From: JALYSX01 sp036510515
GTDB lineage: Bacteria > Vulcanimicrobiota > Vulcanimicrobiia > Vulcanimicrobiales > Vulcanimicrobiaceae
Assembly (NCBI GenBank): GCA_036510515.1
Contig: DATCDS010000116.1
Span: forward strand, 1 to 10,972
DNA: 10,972 nucleotides
Reading direction: 5' to 3'
In this document: piece after piece, positions 5,887 through 10,972 of the stretch
Layout: every line of letters starts with the position of its first letter
How positions within the stretch are numbered: position 1 is the stretch's first letter
Position numbers and translations under genes: made by a program
Notes under the pieces: model-generated
Told to the model about the DNA's origin: nothing
The model's database searches: none
The model's input: only the letters and a program-made list of their open reading frames with translations

Positions 5887-7088
5887 CCTCGGGCGTGTGC
5901 ACGTGTTCGGGGCGCACGCCGACGCCGACCACGTAGGCCGGCAGGCGGCGCAGCACCGGAAAACGCGCCAAGAGCTTGAGCGCCCAGGGCAGCGGCGGCG
6001 CCGCGCCCGTTGCGAGCACGCGCGAAATCAAATTGTTCTGAATGAAGACTTGCGCCGATTGGGTCGCCTTGGTGGGGAATTCGCGTCGTCGCTGGACCGC
6101 GCGCAGGTCGTCCGGACCGATCGTACCGTCGCGTAGGGGGGCGAACAGGCGGTTCGCGGTTGCGACCGCATCTTGGATGGCCAGGTTGATGCCGACGCCG
6201 CCGATCGGCGACATCGCGTGCGCTGCATCGCCCGATGCACAGCAGGCCGTCGCGATACCACCTCGTCAAGCGATCGACCTTGACGGTCAGCAGACTGACC
6301 TGCTTCCAATCTTGGATTTCGTCGACGCGGTCGCGCAAGAAGGGCGCGGTGCGCGCGATCTCCGCGCGAAAGGCCGCAAGTCCGGCAGCCTGCAGCGCGA
6401 CCATCGACCCTTTAGGAATCACGAAGGCCGCTTGCCAGTAGTCGTTGCGGTTGATCGTCACCAGAATGCGTCCGTCGCGGATGTTGCCGAAGGTCTGCGG
6501 CGGGTCGCCGGGCGTCCGCGAGAGGCGCATCCACAGCACGTCCATCGGGGCGCCGCTATCCACGGCGGTTAGTCCCGCCAGCGCGCGCAGCGTCGAACTG
6601 CGCCCGTCGGCGGCGACGACCAGATCGGCCTGGATTTCGATCTCGCCGTCGGGCGTTCGAACGCGCAGTCCGCAAACCCGGCTCTGGTCGTACAGCAGGT
6701 CGGTTGCCTCGGCTTGCATCATCACGCGGAACGCGGGATACTTCTTGCCTTGCTCCGCGATGAAATTGAGGAAATCCCACTGCGGCATGAGCGCGATGAA
6801 CTTGCTGTTGGTCGACACGTGGCCGAAGTCCGCGATGGTGACTTCCGTATCGCCGAAGCGCCCCGAAAGAATCCTGAGTTCGTCGTGCGGGCGCGCGAGA
6901 AACGCATCGAGCAAGCCGAGCTCATACATCAACTGCAGGGTCGATGGGTGGATCGTGTCGCCGCGAAAATCGCGCAAGAAGTCGGCGTGCTTTTCCAACA
7001 CGACGACCTCGATGCCCGCGCGGGCGAGCAGAAAGCCGAGCATCATGCCGGCGGGGCCGCCACCGGCGATCGCGCACGTCACCTTCAT
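5867..7088 (-). pseudogene. FAD-dependent monooxygenase (PHBH/UbiH type) broken by a one-base insertion
   Basis: With one base removed this is a 406-residue flavoprotein. Seen are the dinucleotide-binding GGGPAG (9-14) with E32 in VVVLEKHAD, RGDTIHPSTL (42-51), the DG motif VVAADGRSS (157-165), and a second FAD motif that should read CIGDAAHAMSPIGGVGINLAIQDA. The DNA has an extra base in a GGG (6231-6233, CCC on plus), giving IGRCSARDV in frame; the correct frame resumes at MSPIGG (6214) and runs to TAA at 5867. Family members hydroxylate aromatic or polyketide-like substrates with NAD(P)H and O2; the substrate is unknown. The ATG (7086-7088) overlaps the leuS stop as ATGA, indicating translational coupling. 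The rest of both halves is well conserved, so the break is recent, or an assembly or sequencing error. If it is an error, the gene is intact. Confidence 0.85.
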
Positions 7089-9568
7089 GCGAGCACCAGG
7101 TTGAGCAGCTTGTCGGGAACGAAGATCTGCTTGGTAATCTGCTTGCCGTCCACGTGGGCGGCGATGGCGGCGTTGGCCAGTGCGGCTTCCAATGCGGTGG
7201 CTTGCCCGACGCCGGTCGGAAGCGTTAGACGGCCGCGCACTTTGCCGTTGACCTGAACGACCAACGTGATCTCGTCTTGAGCCAACGCGCGCGGGTCGAC
7301 CTCGAGATACCGTTGGAGATGGATGGAGCCGTCGTGCCCCATCTGCGACCACAACTCTTCGGCGATGTGCGGCGCGAACGGCGCGATGACCAGCGGCAAC
7401 GCGTGCGCGGCATAGCGCACCGCCGGCGAATCCGGCCGCTCGCGCGCCAGCGCGGTCAGCGCGTTGACGTATTCGTCGAACTTGGCAATGGTCGCGTTGT
7501 AGTGAAAGCGGCGCGACATCGTCTCGTCGATTGCCGACTTGGCCGCCACGTGCACGGCGCGTACCAAGGACCGCTCGCGTTCGTCGGCCATCGGCGGCAG
7601 TTCGCGCAGGGGGATGGGCGGCTGCGTACTGCCGAGCTGGGTTTCACAGGCGCGCCAGACGCGGTTGATCATGCGCACGCGTCCGCTGATGCCCTCGTCG
7701 CTCCACTCCATCGTATCTTCGGGCGGCGTGGCATAGAGTAAGAACAGCCGCATCGCATCGACGCCGTTGGTAGCGGCGGTCTCGTCGATGCCGATCACGT
7801 TTCCGCTGGACTTGGACATCTTCACGCTGTTGCGCAGCAACATGCCTTGGTGGAAGAGCCGCTCGAATGGTTCGTTTCGTCCCTCCACCCAGCCACGGTC
7901 GTGAAAGAACTTGTAAAAGAATCGCGAGTACAACAGGTGCAGCACCGCGTGTTCGGCACCGCCGATGTATTGATCGACGTTCATCCAACGCGCGGCCTGC
8001 CGTTCGCTCCACGACGCGTGGTCGTTGTGCGGGTCGAGGTAGCGCAGATAGTACCACGACGATTCGAAGAACGTGTCCATGGTATCGCTCTCGCGCCGCG
8101 CCGGACCGCCGCATTTCGGACAGGTCGTTTCGATGAAGGCCGCGTCGCGCGCCAGCGGCGACCCTTCGCCGGTGATCGGCACGTCGGGCGGCAGCAGCAC
8201 GGGAAGCTGGTCGTCGGGAACGGGCACCTCGCCGTCGCGTTGGCAGTAGACGATCGGGATCGGCGTTCCCCAGTAGCGTTGTCGCGAGACGAGCCAATCG
8301 CGCAGTTTGTAGTTCACCGTGTTGCTGCCCGCGCCGGTCGCGACCAGTTTTTGCGCGATCGCCTTGCGCGCGGCATCGCTGGACATGCCGCTGAAATCGT
8401 CCGAAGCGATCAAACGCCCGTCGTCGACGAACGCGCGCTCGAGCGGCGCCTCGGCGCCGACATCGTTGGGCGCGATCACCTGCGCGATCGGCAAACCGTA
8501 GCCGCGCGCGAATTCGAAATCGCGCTCGTCGTGCGCGGGCACGCCCATCACCGCGCCCGTGCCGTAGTCGGCCAGTACGTAGTTGGTCACCCAGATCGGG
8601 ATGCGTTCGCGGGAAAGCGGGTGCACGGCGTAGGCGCCCGTGAACAGTCCTTCCTTTTCCATCAGCGAGGTTCGTTCGAGTTCGGACTTCGAGGTCAGCG
8701 ACGTGGCAAACTCGTCGATCCGCGCGGCGTGTTCTTTGGAAACGACCGATTTGATGGCGGCGACGGCCGGATGTTCGGGTGCGACGGCCAGAAACGTGAC
8801 GCCGTAAATCGTGTCGACGCGCGTGGTGAAGACTTCGACGTGCGCATCGATGCCCTCGATCGGCAAGCGGAATTGGGTGCCCTCGCTGCGCCCGATCCAG
8901 TTACGCTGCGCGGTCTTGGTTCGCTCGGGCCATCCCGGCAGCTCGTCGAGATCGTGCAGCAGACGGTCCGCAAAATCCGTGATCTTCAAGAACCACTGCG
9001 ACAGGTTGCGGCGCTCGACCAAGTGATTGCAGCGCCAGCAGCGGCCGTCGATGACTTGTTCGTTCGCGAGCACCGTGCGATCGTTGGGACACCAGTTGAC
9101 CGGCGCCTGACGTTTGTACGCCAGCCCGTGCTCGTACAAGCGCAAGAACAGCCATTGATTCCAACGGTAGTACTCGGGCGTATTGGTGGCGATCTCGCGC
9201 GACCAATCGTAGGACGTTCCCATCAACCGCACTTGACGGCGCATGTTGTCGATGTTGGAGCGGGTCCATGTGGCCGGGTCGACGCCGCGTTGGATCGCAG
9301 CATTCTCCGCCGGCAGGCCGAACGCGTCCCAGCCCATCGGATTGAGGACGTCGTACCCCAGCATCCGCATCATGCGCGCGACCGCATCGCCCAGCGTGTA
9401 GTTCTTGGCGTGGCCCACGTGCAGATCGCCCGAAGGGTATGGCAGCATCACGAGCGTGTAGTATTTTTCGCGCCCGTCGGCGGCGTCGACGGCGTGATAG
9501 GTGCCGTCTTCCTGCCAACGTTCTTGCCAGTATTTTTCGACCGCTTGGAAGTCGTAGCTCTGGGCCAT
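7085..9568 (-). CDS. leuS: Leucyl-tRNA synthetase
   Basis: An 827-residue class I aminoacyl-tRNA synthetase, normal length for bacterial LeuRS, charging tRNA-Leu with leucine in the cytoplasm. The HIGH-type motif is HVGH (50-53) in MLPYPSGDLHVGHAKNYTLGD. The zinc-binding WCPND with CWRC lies at about 159-180. The CP1 editing domain, about 230-420, has TTRVDT (248-253) and the conserved GVPAHDERD (342-350), so mischarged tRNA editing is probably active. A second Cys pair is CPKC (483-486), and KMSKS is at 583-587. The anticodon-binding and C-terminal domains follow, ending QVNGKVRGRL and LLNLVLA. ATG 9568 (MAQSYDFQAVEKYWQERW) matches the usual family start; ATG 9619 would add 17 unconserved residues. 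The stop overlaps the monooxygenase ATG. It diverges from comEA across 66 bases, so both promoters must lie there; no clear -35/-10 is seen. Confidence 0.97.
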   Translation of the reverse strand: MAQSYDFQAVEKYWQERWQEDGTYHAVDAADGREKYYTLVMLPYPSGDLHVGHAKNYTLGDAVARMMRMLGYDVLNPMGWDAFGLPAENAAIQRGVDPATWTRSNIDNMRRQVRLMGTSYDWSREIATNTPEYYRWNQWLFLRLYEHGLAYKRQAPVNWCPNDRTVLANEQVIDGRCWRCNHLVERRNLSQWFLKITDFADRLLHDLDELPGWPERTKTAQRNWIGRSEGTQFRLPIEGIDAHVEVFTTRVDTIYGVTFLAVAPEHPAVAAIKSVVSKEHAARIDEFATSLTSKSELERTSLMEKEGLFTGAYAVHPLSRERIPIWVTNYVLADYGTGAVMGVPAHDERDFEFARGYGLPIAQVIAPNDVGAEAPLERAFVDDGRLIASDDFSGMSSDAARKAIAQKLVATGAGSNTVNYKLRDWLVSRQRYWGTPIPIVYCQRDGEVPVPDDQLPVLLPPDVPITGEGSPLARDAAFIETTCPKCGGPARRESDTMDTFFESSWYYLRYLDPHNDHASWSERQAARWMNVDQYIGGAEHAVLHLLYSRFFYKFFHDRGWVEGRNEPFERLFHQGMLLRNSVKMSKSSGNVIGIDETAATNGVDAMRLFLLYATPPEDTMEWSDEGISGRVRMINRVWRACETQLGSTQPPIPLRELPPMADERERSLVRAVHVAAKSAIDETMSRRFHYNATIAKFDEYVNALTALARERPDSPAVRYAAHALPLVIAPFAPHIAEELWSQMGHDGSIHLQRYLEVDPRALAQDEITLVVQVNGKVRGRLTLPTGVGQATALEAALANAAIAAHVDGKQITKQIFVPDKLLNLVLA

Positions 9569-9634
9569 ACGCAGGATGGTAACGGATTGTGCGCCGTCCG
9601 TCACCCTTTCCGGTCGCATCCAAGCGTGGGATGG

Positions 9635-10240
9635 ATGGGCGTGCAGCGTTGGTGGTGGATTTTCGGCGTCGCAGCGATCGCAGCGATCGGGCTATGGCAT
9701 CCGGCCTCGCGGCCGGTTTCGGGTTTCGCGTCGATCGCCACGGCGTCTTCGGCGATCCCGCGCAGCGCCCGGCCGACCGCTAGGGCTGTAGCCGCGGTCG
9801 TCTACGTGGTCGGCGCGGTGGTGCGGCCGGGCCTCTATCGCTTGCGCGGCCGGGCGCGGATCGACCAGGCGGTGCGCGCGGCCGGCGGTCTGCGTTCCGA
9901 CGCCGACCCGGCCGGCGTGAATCTGGCGGCCTTTGCGGGAGACGGCGACGAGATCGACGTCCCGCGCGTCGGCGAAACGCCGCGCGGCTCGCGGCCCCGC
10001 GCTCGAAGGACGCCGCGCGGGCGACAGCCTCCATCCGTTCCGGTCGATCCCAACACCGCCGATGCTGCGGCGCTGGCCAACGTTCCGGGCTTGGGCCCGG
10101 CGATCTCGGCGCGCATCGTCACCTACCGGCGTCTCAACGGCGCCTTCCAAACGCTGGACGAACTGCTCGACGTTGCCGGCATAACGCCTGCGAAACTCGA
10201 TCGCGCGCAGCCGTACCTCACGCTCGACCCTGCGGGATGA
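9635..10240 (+). CDS. comEA: ComEA-type competence DNA-binding protein
   Basis: A 201-residue protein with a single N-terminal membrane anchor (RWWWIFGVAAIAAIGLW, about 5-21) and a Ser/Ala/Arg linker. It has an SLBB domain (VYVVGAVVRPGLYRL ... GDEIDVPRVGE, about 56-113), a basic linker, and a C-terminal double helix-hairpin-helix domain (VDPNTADAAALANVPGLGPAISARIVTYR ... LDELLDVAGITPAKLDRAQPYLTL, about 137-197). This is the full ComEA plan: it binds incoming double-stranded DNA at the outer face of the cytoplasmic membrane during natural transformation. ATG 9635 is chosen because it places the anchor at the very start; GTG 9641 is an alternative. The same frame is open far upstream, antisense to leuS, but only this part is real. 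No comEC partner is seen. The next gene starts 29 bases downstream. Confidence 0.92.
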   Translation: MGVQRWWWIFGVAAIAAIGLWHPASRPVSGFASIATASSAIPRSARPTARAVAAVVYVVGAVVRPGLYRLRGRARIDQAVRAAGGLRSDADPAGVNLAAFAGDGDEIDVPRVGETPRGSRPRARRTPRGRQPPSVPVDPNTADAAALANVPGLGPAISARIVTYRRLNGAFQTLDELLDVAGITPAKLDRAQPYLTLDPAG

Positions 10241-10249
10241 CCCGTTAGT

Positions 10250-10272
10250 CGTGCGGCGAAACTCGCCGCATG
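10250..10272 (+). promoter_or_regulatory. Perfect hairpin covering the start codon of the acyl-CoA synthetase gene
   Basis: TGCGGCGA (10252-10259), loop AAC, TCGCCGCA (10263-10270) forms an eight-base perfect stem. A G-U pair and a C-G pair extend it to ten, taking in the whole ATG at 10270-10272. There is no U run, so a classic intrinsic terminator for comEA is unlikely. In the mRNA the start codon would be buried in the stem, which suggests translational control or simply GC-rich chance. Confidence 0.5.
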
Positions 10273-10972
10273 TCGTCTGCATCGTCTGACAAGCGGACCC
10301 TGCCGCAGCTGATTCGTGAAGCGCTGGCCGAACCGCGAGCGGAAGCGCTCTTGGACCGGCGGAACGGTGTGTGGACGCCGACGTCGACGCAGCAGCTGCT
10401 CGAACGGGTCGAAAACGTGGCCTGCGCGATTCGCGCGAGCGGCGTGGCCGCGGGCGAGCGCGTCGGGCTGATCGCGCACGATTGCGTGGATTGGATCGTC
10501 GCGGATTTCGGCACGTTGTTCGCAGGCTGCGTCGTGGTTCCGATCTATCCCACCCAAGCCGACGATCAAACGGCCTACGTGCTCGAGCACAGCGACGCGA
10601 AGTTGGTCTTCGTGGCGACCGCGAGCGGCGCGACGCGCTTGCGCGGCTTACGCGTAACCGCACCGATCGTCGTGATGGATGGCGACGGCGACGACGGCTT
10701 GGCGGCATTCGAGGCACGCGGAGCGGCCGTGCGCACCGCGCTGCGCGACGTGCCGCAGGCCTACGAAGCCGCCTTGCAGCCCGAAGATCTGGCGGTGTTG
10801 ATCTACACCTCGGGAACGACCGGCAACCCCAAAGGCGTGATGCTTTCGCACGACAACTTGGGCTTCCACGCGCGCGCGACGTTAGACGTGGCCAGCGACG
10901 TGCTATTTCCCGGGGCGGACGTCCTGTCGGCTCTGCCGTACTCGCACATCTTCGAGCACGCCACGCTCTACA
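10270..10972 (+). CDS. Long-chain acyl-CoA synthetase (AMP-binding, FadD type), N-terminal part; gene continues past the window
   Basis: 234 codons are visible before the right edge. The protein starts MSSASSDKRTLPQLIREAL; an in-frame TAG at 10246-10248 rules out longer versions from an upstream ATG or GTG. Family marks are WTPTSTQQLLERVENVACAI, GVAAGERVGLIAHDCVDWIVADFGTLFAGCVVVPIYPT, the ATP/AMP-binding loop YTSGTTGNPKG (179-189) with VMLSHDNL after it, and LSALPYSHIFEH, typical of long-chain fatty acyl-CoA synthetases. The enzyme activates fatty acids with ATP to acyl-AMP and then to the CoA thioester. The adenylation C-terminal domain lies outside the window. No SD is visible and the ATG sits in a hairpin. 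It lies 29 bases after comEA on the same strand and may be co-transcribed. Chain-length preference cannot be read. Confidence 0.93.
   Translation, partial: MSSASSDKRTLPQLIREALAEPRAEALLDRRNGVWTPTSTQQLLERVENVACAIRASGVAAGERVGLIAHDCVDWIVADFGTLFAGCVVVPIYPTQADDQTAYVLEHSDAKLVFVATASGATRLRGLRVTAPIVVMDGDGDDGLAAFEARGAAVRTALRDVPQAYEAALQPEDLAVLIYTSGTTGNPKGVMLSHDNLGFHARATLDVASDVLFPGADVLSALPYSHIFEHATLY

Noticed and set aside
7089..7352. Upstream extension of the monooxygenase frame into leuS
   Set aside because: The Rossmann motif starts right after ATG 7088; the extension is antisense-free shadow reading of leuS in another frame with an Arg/Ser-rich sequence.
7847..9634. Very long open plus-strand frame antisense to leuS, continuous with comEA
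   Set aside because: A shadow of GC-biased leuS codons. The peptide is Arg/Val/His-rich without domains; only the part from 9635 matches a real family.
1..10972. CRISPR array, rRNA or riboswitch
   Set aside because: No regularly spaced short repeats, no rRNA core sequences and no recognisable riboswitch core on either strand; the only long exact repeat found is the 39-bp pair.

Overview
The window looks like a chromosomal segment of a high-GC, free-living (probably soil-type) bacterium. Codon choice in the conserved genes is strongly GC-biased. Gene content (LeuRS, ComEA, an acyl-CoA ligase, a TMEM260-type DUF2723 membrane protein, an RHS toxin) would fit a candidate soil phylum such as Eremiobacterota/Vulcanimicrobiota, but that placement is a guess from style and not something the sequence proves.

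The left half (about 1-4950) is an accessory patchwork. It starts with the C-terminal tail of an IS3-family transposase and its probable right end. Then, on the minus strand, comes a polymorphic-toxin locus: a 5'-truncated RHS core gene (876-2102), a DUF4258-like toxin domain (562-about 945) put out of frame at a five-base C/G run, and a small DUF2283-like probable immunity gene (355-561) whose ATG directly abuts the toxin stop codon. After 532 bases with no convincing gene there is a small three-helix membrane protein with an excellent ribosome binding site (2635-2964, minus). Next is the C-terminal part of a RES-domain toxin (3005-3325, plus) lacking its N-terminal region and antitoxin. A DUF2723 multi-membrane protein (minus, 3234-4949) follows. 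It is bracketed by two exact 39-bp direct repeats, so the same peptide is read at both ends of its reading frame.

The right half (about 4948-10972) is ordinary chromosomal coding sequence. It holds an extended-SDR nucleotide-sugar epimerase (plus); a PHBH-type FAD monooxygenase (minus) broken by one extra base in its GDAAH motif; leuS (minus), whose stop overlaps the monooxygenase start as ATGA; comEA (plus, divergent from leuS); and the first 234 codons of a long-chain acyl-CoA synthetase (plus), running off the edge, whose start codon lies inside a perfect hairpin.

Functionally, leuS and the monooxygenase look like a translationally coupled pair, and comEA and the ligase are closely spaced in one direction. 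The RHS core, toxin and immunity parts form one effector module. The main points for follow-up are the RHS-DUF4258/DUF2283 module and its homopolymer frameshift, the repeat-flanked DUF2723 cassette, and the pattern of single-base indels in short C/G runs. The last of these may mean real gene decay or assembly error.
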